A stretch of 64,000 nt of DNA, from NCBI GenBank assembly GCA_905250025.1, contig CAJNOJ010000004.1, positions 1,054,001 through 1,118,000 on the forward strand, given 5' to 3'. This document shows, piece after piece, positions 25,698 to 37,662 of the stretch; the stretch's first letter is position 1, and the number at the start of each line of letters is the position of its first letter. The DNA is from Adineta ricciae. Lineage: Eukaryota; Rotifera; Eurotatoria; Adinetida; Adinetidae. The position numbers and the translations under genes are program-made. Below the pieces are notes generated by a model. That model worked only from the letters and a program-made list of their open reading frames with translations. It ran no database searches and was not told the origin of the DNA.

Positions 25698-27032
25698 TCA
25701 TGTGCATTCAGCGTCATCTGTTTCTTGGATGGCTTGACGACCATTTTGAAAATGAACAGTACAAACAACGATGAGAAGAATAAAAAGTATTAATGTTACA
25801 AGTGCATATGTGTAAGCGACGCTAATGATAGTTAACATATAGACATTTTTCGTACACCAATGTTCAGGATCTTCGGTTGTTTGTTCAAAACGTGGTATAC
25901 GATAACGATAGATTATATGATTGCCATAAAGAAACCAAACGATTAGTATTAAAGTTGTTAATACGTCCATGAATATCTAAACGAGAATTTTATTTGGAAA
26001 CTTGAACCGAGATCTAACATTGGATTGTCTTCTAATTACATGGATCTCGGTTGAATGAATGATACATTTGTGAAACATCGCTATTCATCGTACGGAAGAG
26101 CTTGTTGAATAAAGTGAGTTCTTCTCAAGTAGTTCAATCTACTCGTCGATGAATACGTAGGAAAAATTTTAGTCTCGATTAAATAAGATATCTTTCTACT
26201 GATTAGATTCATGTTGAATAAAACCAAATATTCTCAAGAGATTTACATTTTGTAATTATCTTCTTCATTCCTTTTCTTCTCGTGTTGTTAAGATTCACTT
26301 CGTGTCAAAATTTCCTATCAGATAATTAAAAATGACAGAAGATTCTCTTCTTCTAACTTTATCTTTTAATATTTTCTAAATCGAATAATTAATTATTTGC
26401 ATCTCTGGAGAATACGCCTAGTTTCTATTCGAATATCCTACCGAACCGTTGTGAGTATCTGTTGCCTCTTCTTCTCCCGGTCCCCGACGACGATTGTATT
26501 GTTTCCAGAGAACTTGTAGTAGTTTCAATGAAGCTATAGCTCCACCCACGAGTACGAACACAGGTATATTTCGATCTAATGGACACTCTTCTAAGTTTGA
26601 GATTCCTAATAGAATCAATAGTCATTCCAGCGACAAATCTATAAGACGAATACATACCAACTCCAATCATAATCAACGGTAAAATAAGTGATAGAGCAAA
26701 TACGAACGAGGCAGCTTCTATGAAAAAAACGGAATGGGATGAATTTGATTGCAGTGTTTTGCTTACTTGTTTCCAACAGAATTGAAGCTGTTTTATAGGT
26801 AAATTCAAGAAAATGCTCGGCATCAGTATATTCTTCGAAAATACGTGAATAAACCGAAATGTTTGATTGACGTTCTTTCAGTTCAGCAGCTGACCATCGT
26901 GACGGATAACCACCGGGAGTTTCTTCACCAAACTAAAGCAAAAAAAGTGAAATTTATTCATGTCGACATTCTCCGATCGAATCATCTCGTTCAACAGTCG
27001 AAAGATGTTTTCAATACCTGTTCGTTGGCCAT
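25698..27032 (-). CDS. TMEM272-like multi-pass membrane protein
   Basis: Exons 27032-27018 (MANEQ only), 26932-26767, 26717-26658, 26605-26442 and 25976-25698 give 227 residues. The N-terminal soluble part contains FGEETPGGYPSRWSAAELKE and a helical stretch. TM1 is SFVFALSLILPLIMIGVGI, followed by EECPLDRNIPVFVLVGG (a 'CP...IP.FL.VGG' signature that recalls TMEM272), TM2, an acidic loop (PGEEEATDTHNG), then TM3 VLTTLILIVWFLYGN and TM4 YALVTLILFILLIVVC. Function is unknown. The last intron (25977-26441) is about 465 bp. A stop codon would be met if that intron were retained. Confidence 0.75.
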
Positions 27033-28719
27033 TTGAAAAAGTCAAATAAATGAACCTAGAAATTCCATAGAACATGCTGCTTTGAACTCGTTCGTGTGAC
27101 TTAATAAGGATATGAAAAATGGGATGAGTTCGATGTTTTCTTCCTGTTTAGACTTAATATTTCTATCTAGGAATCTGCTTATGCAACTCTACTGCGAATA
27201 TTGAACTCGCATGATGATGACGATAGAACTCTTTCTTTTGTCAATTCTCTTCTCCAAACGAAGAAAATCGAAGAGAGGGAAATGCCTATCATTAGTAAAT
27301 GCCGTTGAAGCTCAGCCGAAGACTGTTCATACGCATGTATAGTTCTCATTAAAGAATGTAATTGATCGATCGTCGTTTTCGTCATACGTATTGTGTTGTT
27401 CATATATCGTCTACCCTTTGTTTGACTAGAATCCTCCCTAATTAACTTGAAAACAACTGACGACTTCTTCCTTTATTCGAAAATATCTGTTCTCCGACAT
27501 GCAATGATAACAAGCATCTCGACTCATTTACTTCGGTCATCTTCTTTTCTTCTGCTTTGTTAAAAGTTTTGCACAACGACCTGCCGTGTTTGCATGTTTT
27601 ACTTTGTCGACATCGGCATGATTAGTATAGCAATTATTCAGAAAGGTGAAAAATCATCAATAAGCAAGTGGAAAACTTCTTTTTCTTTATTTTTTTAGCG
27701 TTAATCAATCATTTAGAGGCACATACCTTACTACTAATGCATTGTTGTTGTTTGCTCATGTTTGCTTGGCTCGTTGATATACTCTGCGAAGCGCTCTCTT
27801 CTTCACGAATGTCTTTATGTAAATGAATTCTCACTATATATATTAAAAAAAAGAAGAAAATTAATATCACAAAGCGAACAACAACTATCCCAACAGGTTG
27901 TCAACTAAATTACAAGTGCTTTTCTTTTTCTCATATGTGACTACTATGGTTTTCTTTCTCTCCCGTATTAATAAACTTATGGAAAAATCAGCGACTCAAT
28001 AACAATTGACAACGATCATTGAGATACGGTATGATTCGTGAGAGAATTTTTTCTTCGAAAAGATGAAGTGAGATGTGTTCTGAAGTTGGATGATTGTTAA
28101 CCTAAAATATTTGTATCCGTTCACAGGAAATGGCATACTTTACTCTGTTCCCCTAATGAATTCATGTTAAGATAGAAACAAGAAGAAAAAAATAACATAA
28201 AACTAATTCTTATTCTGTTGGCGTACTTGAACTAATCGGATAATATTGATCTTTACCAGAAATATGCACATATGATTAGTTATCAAGCTGATAGTTTGGT
28301 TATTCGGAAAAAACATCCACGTATCTTTCAAATTTATTTTGGATTGCTCCAAAACAGATGTTTGCTATCAGCTGAAACAAATAATGATACGTGATTGCGC
28401 TCAATGTAGAAATGAAAGATGTAATCGTCGTCGAGTATCGACAATTGATATTTAATAACGACGCATTGTTGAATTGTACCTGTGCCCTTTGTTCATTCAC
28501 TCTATTAATTAAATGACTTTCGCAATAATAATTGCAGCTTTGTTTCCATGTGAGAGAGGAAGGTGTGATGAAATCATGATTATAGAACAGTAACAATACT
28601 TTATTTACACTATTAACATCAACAGACTGAATTTCAAATAACCGAAGAGATTTATTTTCGTAGAAAACTTCTGTTTATAGTAACAATTCTCGACTATATC
28701 AAAGCCAACACGTACACAA
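27033..28719. other. Region with possible small minus-strand exons, no confident gene
   Basis: Open minus-strand pieces occur at 27179-27403 (a helical-looking MTKTTIDQLHSLMRTIHAYE segment), near 27730-27760 (MSKQQQCISSK followed by a GT donor) and at 28300-28596. They could be exons of a small coiled-coil protein, but I could not join them into one convincing model or recognise a family. The 28655 area probably holds the 3'UTR of RPB12. Confidence 0.3.
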
Positions 28720-28994
28720 TTAACGAGCATCGTAAACAGTTGAACGTTTTGTTCGTTTCTTATATAATATACGATAACCACAGTCAGTACCTAGAGAAAA
28801 ACGTTGAGCATACACCGAGCGAAAATTTCATCTGTCTTACATCGAATTACATCAGTTGATCTTAATTCGTTGTCTTTATGGCATTCACCGCAAACATAGA
28901 CCATCGTTTTCGTTTGTAGAGCACTATTGGTTGTTGATGGCATTGTTGATGCTGATGGTGTCATTGATGGATCATGTATAGGCGTTTTATCCAT
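28720..28994 (-). CDS. POLR2K: RNA polymerase I/II/III subunit RPB12 (RPABC4)
   Basis: Shared zinc-binding subunit of the three nuclear RNA polymerases. Exons 28994-28841 and 28790-28720 give 74 residues. A family-specific low-complexity N-terminus (MDKTPIHDPSMTPSAS) precedes VYVCGECHKDNELRSTDVIRC and, after the intron, TDCGYRILYKKRTKRSTVYDAR. The two CxxC knuckles (CGEC and C..C split by the intron) are intact. The intron is 50 bp, phase 1. It lies 124 bp downstream of eL36 on the same strand, so the two may share a transcript. Confidence 0.95.
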
Positions 28995-29118
28995 TGCGTT
29001 GTCGTGCTGTAGATATATATATCTAGAAAGAGAGAAAACTCTTTTCTGTGATGTTCTGTTTATCTTCTTTTTTTCTCTTATGTTTATTGAAACAAAGCAA
29101 AAACAAAAATCTCTCGGT

Positions 29119-29566
29119 TTATTTGTGAGCTTTGCGTTGGGCAAGGATGGCAGCTTGAAGTTCATCACGTTTCTTCTTGGCGCGTTGATGACTTCCTAAC
29201 TGAAATCAAAGAATAGAAACAAATCAAATGTGATCGAATCTACTTACACGTGCTTTAACATATTTGAATGCACGTTTATCCCGTCCAACTTTCATCAATT
29301 CCATCGCACGACGTTCATATGGCATGAAACCAACGAGTTCACGAACAAGATCTCGAACGAATTTGACACGTTTACTTTTTTTCTAAATTAGACAACTGAA
29401 ACAACGAACATGAACAGTCGACAAATGAAATTACTTGAACGCGGCGGGTCGGTCGAACATGTTTGGAAACAAACTTTTCAACTTTACGACCTTTGTGTAG
29501 ACCAGCTGCTATTTCGTATTTGGGTACAAATGGCTCCTTGGCTGTTTTTGGAGTTTCACTTGACAT
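29119..29566 (-). CDS. RPL36: Ribosomal protein eL36 (large subunit)
   Basis: 60S ribosomal protein. The spliced protein begins [20 protein letters not shown], then [60 protein letters not shown] and [21 protein letters not shown], all matching eL36. Three exons with introns of about 45-55 bp. The N-terminal extension before GLHKG is longer than in vertebrates. It is upstream of RPB12 on the minus strand and divergent from PIH1D1 (about 350 bp between start codons). Confidence 0.95.
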
Positions 29567-29912
29567 GATATGATCTAAAACAGGAATTGATGCAATATAA
29601 GATTCACTTTAATAAGCACTGTCCAACTAAATAAAACGACGGGTTTCTTTACCTGTCCATAGTTTATTCTATGGAATACAAATGTTTATATGGTAAATTT
29701 TGAAAGAAATTATCAATTTATTTTCAATCAAATCGATTCGAGATTTGATGTTTTCTGTAAAAAAATTTTCTTTTATTTAAATAAAGGTTGAACCAATTCA
29801 ATTTTGATTGGTTAGATGTCGTGTTGTCATGGAATGACATGAATCATGGTTTGGTATTGACTGATATGAACATAGAACATTCGATTTTAATAGGAAAGGT
29901 AGAACGCTAACG

Positions 29913-32900
29913 ATGCAACTGGACGATTTAGAAGGCGAAGATGAAGAGTTTCGCAATTTTCTCAAAGAAGTAAGTGTCGTCATTCGATTCTCTCTCTTAA
30001 TTTCATGCCAAAATTAGGCTACATCATCGAAAAAATCTGCTGAAAATAAATCAGCAGCATCTTCTGGCGATGAACGAATGGCGATTAAACCCGAACCAGG
30101 TAAGAAAAGTTCAATTACACACGGAATCATTCACGTAAATGTTAAGGATTTTGCTTGAAAACAAAACGAATGAATGAAGATGAAACAACTGAAGAAAAGG
30201 TTTTCATTAATGTGTGCACATCATCACAGATCAGTGCTCCACGAGAAATTACCGAAGAAGAATTGATCGAAATTGTCAAATCAGAAGATCCAGGAAGATA
30301 TCGTGTACCGATTAGCTTAGGTGAACCGATGGCTGATCTCGATAAACGTATGTAGAGAAGTTTATTTGAAAAATCAAATCGAATCCTTTGGAAACATCTA
30401 GATGGACAAGCTTGTGTGATTTTCACTGTGATCATCCATCCTGATTTCTATCGACGTGCATATAACAGTCAAACGTTTATGAACTTTTTACTGATGTTGA
30501 TCTACGAAGGTTTAGAAAATAAATATCCGCAATTTAAACTTGATCCAAGTAAGTTCGATCGTCTCTTTTCGTCTTTTGTTCATCAACTTAAAAAAAAACA
30601 ATAAGAACAACAATACACATACAAATAGGAAACACAACGTGAGAAAAATCAACAAAATGAACATGACGTTCATACATATGTTTCGATTGTGCATTGCTTT
30701 AGGAAGAATACGTCATTTGTTTGTCTATGGGTTCAGTCAATATATATATTCTTTGCATGTTTGTGGGTATCACAAGAGATAAATGAATGCCTGTTTTGAT
30801 AGGCTTCGTTCTGTTCAGCTTTCAGTAGTATCACATGAATATGGCACAACGAGAGAAAGAAAGAAAACAAGATATCACACTGATGCTAAGAAGATTTCAA
30901 ACCATGGAGTATGAAGAGATTCGGGATTAGTAGTAGCAAAGCGAGTGGACGGATTTCGAAAGAAACAAAGGCGAAAGAAAGAGAAAGAGAGAGAATACAT
31001 ATACATGAGTGCATATGAAAAACAACCAGAAAGAGAACCTACTCGTTAATATCACTCATTCCATCGACACTATTTTTGTCATCGTGATCTTCTTGATCGG
31101 ATAAATGATTGTTTAGACCATTGGATGTTATCGATGGAGCACATTGAAATTTTTGTATAGCAAGATCTGTACGACGTTTTTCGATCGCAATACGTTCGTT
31201 TTCACATTCATTAACAGCTAATTTAATGTCGAGATTTTTTCTTTCGAGTAATAGACGTTCCTTGTCGTAGATTAATCGCTGGCCTGTTAACTCTAACGTA
31301 CGTTTTCGTTTCATCAATGATTCATAACGTAGAGAATGTTGTTGTTGCCCGTAGGATTTCGTCGTGTTTAAAGTTGGAGGATTTCGAGATGTTTTCAAAA
31401 ATTTCCGTTGTTTATCTAGTGTTCGTTTCGAGATTTGTCCATTAGTCGAATTTGTCATCACTGATGTGCATGGCTGCTGTTGAGATGGAAGAAAAGATGA
31501 CAACGATGTCGGATGAATACTTGTTGCTGGACTGGCAGAGTTATCGTCATTGCCAATGAGACTAGCACTTTCATCACCTGGAGAGTCAACTTGCCCATTC
31601 ATACCATTCGCAAAATCTGATGATGGAGAATCTGCTTTATCTGATAACTGAAACAAAGACAGTCTAATTAGTTTAAGTAATTCTGGACAGAGACATGTGT
31701 AGTGAGAGTATCTGATTATCTAAGACAGAAACATGATTTTAGATTTCAATTCTGGACATGTTAGTTTTTCTCTTCTTCTTCTTCCTCAATCAATTTTTGC
31801 CTGTATCCTAGTATACTGTACGTTAATCTTAACAAGTCAAATAGAACACAATCTTGTCTTTTAGAACGAAAAGAACATGACTAATAGTTTCGTCACTATT
31901 ATGCAAGATACTGCGCTTGACATAACCTTATAGGAAAAAGCCGACCTTTCTGACTCATTAGATTCACTGACCTGTTCATTGTATGCAAGTTCATGGTTAT
32001 TGCCATTTCCATTGGTTAAATTTGATTGTAGCTGCAGAACTTGTTGATGGTGTATTGCCGCCGCTGCTGCAGCCACAGCTGCATGGGCAAAATGATTGGC
32101 GGGCGTTGCTGATATCGGTGCTCGGCATATAGATAAAATTCGATTGTACAGGGTCATTTGTTTATTTGTTACGGGCGTTGTTGAACCAGCTAACTGTGCG
32201 GCACGATAAGCAGCGGCTTCGCGTTTAGCTTCACTTTGTAGTTTTTTCCATTTGCGTCGAACGTCTTCAACAGTACGTTCAACTTGAGGATAGGTGGCAT
32301 TCAAGTTCTCTGTAATTCGTTTCCAAATGGCTTGCTTCTGTGCAATGACGCTTTTCGATGCCTCACGTGAATGTAACAGTTCTTTATAGGTATCGTACTG
32401 ATCAATAATATTTAATACTTCATGATCAGTAAAGTTCGGTTTACGTCGACGGCCAACATGAAAAGCGTCGATTGACGAATAATCTGTCGGCTGATCGTTC
32501 ATATTCGGCTTTTGTATGTCGATGGTTTTATGTGAAAGTTTGATGTGGATAAGGGATAAGAAGAATGGCTCGATCTGTAATAGAGAAAGAGAGGTCGTCT
32601 CGAATGACGAGTCATAAAAAAAAAGTAATCGTAAGCGAGTCTAAACCAAATACGACATAACGGTGCATCAAGCAGGTAGACACGACGTGTGTTGTTGCTA
32701 GGCACCGATATTCTCTCCTTCGTGTTCTTTCTGTCTTTACATTGTGCAAGTAACTGAGAACGAGAGTGTTGAGTGAGAGCTATACTCTTGGAGTGTCCCA
32801 CTGTCACTGTGTAGTCATAGTTTTATTCATATTATTATTTCTCTTTTTCCGTTCTCCTTTTTTCTTCTGCGGCCTTATTTTGTGCGTGCGTCTCCTTAAT

Positions 32901-34113
32901 CCAGATATATATTTAAATGCATTTTCGTCCCTTCCTTTATATACATCGTCATCTTGCTTCTTTTTAAAAAAAAACTAAGAAAAGTGAAAAAAAAGAGCAA
33001 GATGACGAAGAAGAAAAACTTTTGTAACGGAGTCGCGTCTAGTACCACTAGTCATGCTTTTCATGTAAAAAATAACAAACCCGATGAGAAAAAAGGAAAC
33101 AACCGAAGAAGATGAAGATGCTCATGCTCATGCTTATGCAGAAAAAAGTGGCGATAAGATGAGAACAGGAAATGATCATAGTCCTGCTCAGGAGGTCGTT
33201 CAAGTGAACCATGTGGAATGAGCACTAACGACACTCATTTCTTCTTCTTCTTCTTTTTTCTCCGTTTTTGCTTCACTTCAGAAGTTCAAAATTTCTCGGT
33301 GCTTCATTGCCGTCGAGTAGCAACGAACGAACGTCAGTTTATTTATTTTAATCATTCAGACCTTCGTTCTATACATGGAAAATGTGGCGTGTTTTTTTGA
33401 CAAATGAATCGCTCATTCCTTCTTTTTTTCTTACATCGTTGCTATCGATTATACCTAATGTTTGCTGCAGCACTCGGGTGTCTCTGTTCTCTTTTCTTAG
33501 GTGGTGTGTGCATTGCGATCATTTTACTTCTTCTCGCAATTCCATGTCTCATAATCTCGAGTCTATGTTGACATTAGGGAAATTACTTGCTTTTTAACAT
33601 ATCTTACGATCCGATCGGCCGCATGTAATACTATGGGCTTGTTTAGTCAAGCGTAATGACTAGTCGTAGTACGCATAAGAAGAAACATATGACCGGGTTA
33701 TATTTATTGTCGATAAATCTTGATCGAAAGTCATCATTGTTCTCTCTCCCCGTCTTCATTTTCATTCAACTTTTTCAACCTAACGATAGAACAGCAAAAA
33801 ATAACTACATTTGCCGATTGTACTACCTTGGTTACAGATGATCAATCAATAAATCTGATACCGAAACTAAAATTTCAAAGAAGAAGAAACTAAAACTTAT
33901 TTTTTCATCGTTGTCGTTCAGATTGGACCAAATTGAAACATCGAAAGTTCATGGGACAGCTAACAGAACAATATATTCGAGTTCGGGCTAAACCATTTAT
34001 TGTTGAAGTCGATCAAACAACGAACAATACTGAGCCGAAAATGTTTGTCTAAATGAGAGCTCTCTCTTCAATATACTTATTGATGTGTATGTTTTAGTGA
34101 GACAACTTCAACA

Positions 34114-34146
<33 letters not shown>

Positions 34147-34572
34147 TATATAAGAAATGGCATATAAAATATTCTTTTGTAATATAGTTCGATACCTGAA
34201 TATAAAATTATACGTGAACCACTCGAAGGTGATCCCGAGTTTTTAATAATGGATATTCAATTACCAAAAGTCGTATGTTTATTTGACGAATAACACGAGT
34301 GAATCGATGATTTTCATCGAATTAATCTTTGTTTTAGAAATCTTCGAAAACACTGACATTGGACATTGGTACCGATCGTATCGTGCTATTAACACGTTCG
34401 AATGTTTATCATCTGGACATATGGCTACCGATTGACGTTGATTCAGATGAATGTGGTGCACAATTTAATAAAGCAACACAAGTAAGACAAGTCTTTTTCT
34501 TATCCACTCTATTGTATCTATCTTTTCTAGACGTTAACAATCACCATGCCGGTGCTACACGATTCAGCATAA
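29913..34572 (+). CDS. PIH1D1: PIH1 domain-containing protein 1 (R2TP co-chaperone subunit)
   Basis: Adaptor of the R2TP complex, which works with HSP90 to assemble RNA polymerase, PIKK kinases and snoRNPs. The first exon is acidic (LDDLEGEDEEFRNFLKE). The PIH domain has GFCLKTKR, VFINVCTSSQISAP, YRVPISLGEPMADLD, HPDFYRRAYNS and YEGLENKYPQFKLDP, continuing after the long intron with WTKLKHRKFMGQLTEQYIRVR. The C-terminal CS-like domain has YKIIREPLEGDPEF, TLDIGTDRIVLLTRSNVYHLD, then WLPIDVD and TLTITMPVL. The intron at 30549-33921 is 3,373 bp, far longer than others here, and contains a complete antisense gene. Another intron starts inside a (GT)11 repeat at 34125. The product is intact. Confidence 0.93.
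31039..32502 (-). CDS. Myb/SANT-like DNA-binding protein (NAIF1/MSANTD type), nested in PIH1D1 intron
   Basis: Exons 32502-31972 and 31647-31039 give 379 residues. The N-terminal Myb/SANT-like helix-turn-helix runs from about residue 18 to 95 (RRRKPNFTDHEVLNIIDQYD, QAIWKRITENLNATYP, VEDVRRKWKKLQSEAKRE), the pattern seen in NAIF1, MSANTD and transposase-derived regulators. A poly-Ala run, Asn/Gln-rich linker and Ser/Asp-rich central region follow. The C-terminus has a charged coiled coil (KERLLLERKNLDIKLAVNE) and an acidic end. Probably a nuclear transcription factor. It lies wholly within one intron of PIH1D1 on the opposite strand, so their transcripts overlap. Confidence 0.85.
34125..34146 (+). 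repeat. (GT)11 microsatellite forming a PIH1D1 5' splice site
   Basis: Eleven GT units begin exactly where the PIH1D1 reading frame requires a splice donor, after GAA AAA GG. Several equivalent GT donors are available, and repeat-length variation could move the splice site; only the first keeps the frame shown for the gene. Confidence 0.8.
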
Positions 34573-35630
34573 AATGTCTTGCCAAACTTACTGTGTGAAT
34601 AAAAAGCAAATAAATTGTTTGACTGTTCGATTCAGATTTTTCATACTGAAATTGATCGGAGAGACTCTGTTTTATTAATCGATATCTAGGAGATTGATGA
34701 TAATCAGAAATCTAGATGGAATCGGAAGCGTATGCACTCGACTAATCAATGAAATTTATAAAGCGTAAATAACCGATATTCACATGATGCGGAATGATAA
34801 GCAAATTCAATTAACACCATCGATATTCCAATGAAGGTCTATTTGTTTGGGATTTCATTGTATTACTAGCAGCCTTCTGGCAACAAGCGTTCGGATAGTA
34901 CTCATACAGAACATAGGTTTGAACTTCTCTGAATAGTGCAAGAATATATCTGACTAAGTTATACAGAGATTTGTTTAGAGACATTGAGTAGCAGACGAAA
35001 TAGGAGAGAATACTTTAGACTAAACAATCAAGCGAGACAGAAAGTGTCCTTCGTTTGGCCGTTGAATTGTTGATCAATCCGCGTCAGAGCAATCTATGAC
35101 ACAATCAATCATATTATCATATCATGTTCAGATTTGATACGTGCACGCGCGAAAGAAAATTCTTCAATTCCACAAGCTTCTGATATGATAGAGATATCTG
35201 ATGCATGAGCTAAACAATATTGGACTAGAAAAACTTGTTCCAATTATGTCCCATCGTGTTAGTTTTGCATCTATCTCTATCGAGACTATCTTCCGCACAG
35301 TTAACACTTTCCCACTAACGACATCTCTGTTCAATGCCAAATGTGTACGCGACTGAGTTTTTCTTTTCATTTGAGGATTGGCTCCTAATCATGAACATGG
35401 CTGCAACGCATCAAGAAAAGAAAGAGAAAAGAACAAAATATTCTTATGCCAAAAAATTGCATAGCACACCCACACATACACACACACACACTTACGCATC
35501 TTCCTTCTAATCAAATCAAGAAGCTAAATAACAACAACAACTACACTGTTTTCCCTCATCATCTTTTAGATATGATCTTCATAGCTATTGATTATAATCA
35601 ACATTGTAGCTCATCATTATCATCAAGTGA
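34573..35630. other. Intergenic region with a CA-rich tract
   Basis: About 1 kb with no recognised coding exon. A CA-rich tract at about 35468-35490 lies upstream of the CUB/LDLa gene. The region should contain the PIH1D1 3'UTR and the promoter of the next gene. Confidence 0.4.
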
Positions 35631-37103
35631 ATGCTTATCTGTTTACGAACGAGTACGTGTGATGTTTTGCATTTGTTGTTGCTGGTCTCCCTTGTGAGTA
35701 TTTGCATAACAAAAGCAGCATCAACTGTACCATCCTCGAACAATGAAAATAATAATAACAACTTAATCCGACGACCTGATGAATGTAAGTCGATTGAGGA
35801 AACGATCTGTTCAAATTTCATTTATTTCAATAGATGTCATGACTTCGGTGCCAATTACCGGATTGAAACGTTCGAATGTTTGTGGGGATGGATATCGCAT
35901 TGAAGGAGCATTACTTATGTCACATTCGTATTCGAAAAGTGCATCCTATTCACCTTATGAAGATTGCTATATGACATTCAAAGTAGAAATCCTTTGTCCT
36001 CGTGCCTCAAGAGAAAATGAATCTTTCACTGTAGGCTCGTCGAGCGAATAATCAAATTCGTATTCGCATCTTATCACTCGATCTCAATGATATACATGGC
36101 GGTGTGAATTGTTTAGACGCACTTCGTTTTTATAAATCTGCATACATCAATCGAGAAGATCGTCTCGTTAGTTGAGATTCGAAAAAATTTATATCGGTTT
36201 CGTCTCATCGCTTTTCTATTGACTTTAGAATACAGTTGAATGTGGACAATTAACAGGTCGAGAGAAAATCAACGTGGTGTCCCCAACCGGTATTGTTACA
36301 GCACATTTTTCGTATGTGAAGTTTTTTGAAGTGATTGGTGTTCATGTGATTTTTCTTTCTATAATTAGAACCGACGGTGGAAATGTTAGTGGTCTTGGTT
36401 TTAAAGTTGTTCTCACGGCTTTTCGTTCTGGTAAAGTTTTTATAGATTCTAATGGCAAATTTCGACATCAGTTTGTCTTCTAGCAAACAAAACAGATCCA
36501 TGTGATGAACTAAACGATGAATTTCTTTGCAATAATCAAGAATGCATTAGTAATTTACTTTTATGTGACGGTAAACCATTGATTTGATTCATCACAGATT
36601 GACTCTCGTTTGTATTCCGCTAGGTGTACCTCATTGCCTCGATGGGTCCGATGAATCGCCCTATCGCTTGTGTACTCCAAGTAACTATACTAAAATTCAC
36701 ACATTGTCTGTTTTTACAGCTGAAAGTCACTTTCAGATACCGCAGAATCTTCGAATACTGAATCAAATTCCCGTTCAGCCACATCTAAGCGTCCACATTG
36801 GCGTGGGATCCTCATAGCCGCTTTTCTACTTATCATCCTAAGTGTATTCATACTTTTCGTGGTTTATTTCCTTTGCAGTCGTTGTGTTCGTTCGCCAGCG
36901 CCCTTAATGAAGAGTGAAAGGAAAAATTATGCAACTATATTAAATTCGCGTATGTACACATGTTTGCATACAACGTCATTATCCTCTTGTTTCTGTCTTT
37001 TCCAGCTAAAAATGGTCCGAAAACAGCAACAACTACACAAATAGTGATCGAAAACAATAAATCAACTAGCAAACGTCTCGACGAAGATTACAGTTTATTG
37101 TAA
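35631..37103 (+). CDS. CUB and LDL-receptor class A domain transmembrane protein
   Basis: Single-pass membrane protein. The start gives a signal peptide (leucine-rich core VLHLLLLVSLVSICITKA). A CUB-like region follows: NVCGDGYRIEGALLMSHSYS, YSPYEDCYMTF, RIRILSLDLND, VECGQLTGREKI and GLGFKVVLTAF. The LDLa domain reads DPCDELNDEFLCNNQECIS, then LLLCDGVPHCLDGSDESP, with the calcium-binding DGSDE and the Cys pattern visible. A Ser/Thr stalk leads to one TM helix (GILIAAFLLIILSVFILFVV), CSRC, and a cytoplasmic tail ending DEDYSLL. At least eight exons with short introns. CUB-LDLa-TM order recalls neuropilin/tolloid-like (NETO) proteins, but only one CUB region is evident. Partner unknown. Confidence 0.8.
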
Positions 37104-37662
37104 AGGAAAAATATGTTCCCTATCGTATTATAGTCATATTTATTATTTCTATGTTATTATTACATATCGTCAAACTCGTCAGTTCTCTTTCGTTATATAT
37201 GTATATGACATTTGTAACAGTGATATTTCTTAAAATTTAGTCATAGATGTATACATGTTTAGTCAGTTTGAAATCTATTAATAAAATACGGTCAAGAAAA
37301 AGAAGAGTTGTATGTCGTTCGTTCGAAATTCGTCGTTTGTCGACTTGGCAGTCGAATGAGTAAATATTTATATATATATAATGTTCATCCAAGTAATAGA
37401 AGAGAAATTTTATCGTTGCGCTCATGTTCAAAAATCGCAATAAAGATTCGTCAGTCGAGAAAATGAATGGTAGGTAAGAAACAAGAAAAAAAACTCACCA
37501 CATGCGTCTGGCATATTTACATAAAGATTTGCTGTTAAACTCGAACACCTGAGCCTGAGATTACAAACAATGATGGAAATAAGAAAACTCCAAAGAAATA
37601 TCACACATCACCGGTTATAGGCAAAGAATAGACAAAGTCATGAAGAAGAAGAAGAAGAGGCA

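Noticed and set aside
26402..26441. Premature stop in the TMEM272-like gene after SVGYSNRN
   Set aside because: The stop lies in an intron that starts at a GTAGG donor after GS; splicing to 25976 continues the frame into TM3.
27179..27403. Minus-strand helical open frame as an N-terminal exon of the TMEM272-like gene
   Set aside because: The TMEM272-like model already has a start codon at 27032 with a good donor, and no phase-compatible join to this frame was found. It is kept only as a possible separate exon.
28927..29199. Plus-strand open frame overlapping RPB12 and eL36
   Set aside because: It is antisense to two clearly conserved genes, and its composition is what their complements would give.
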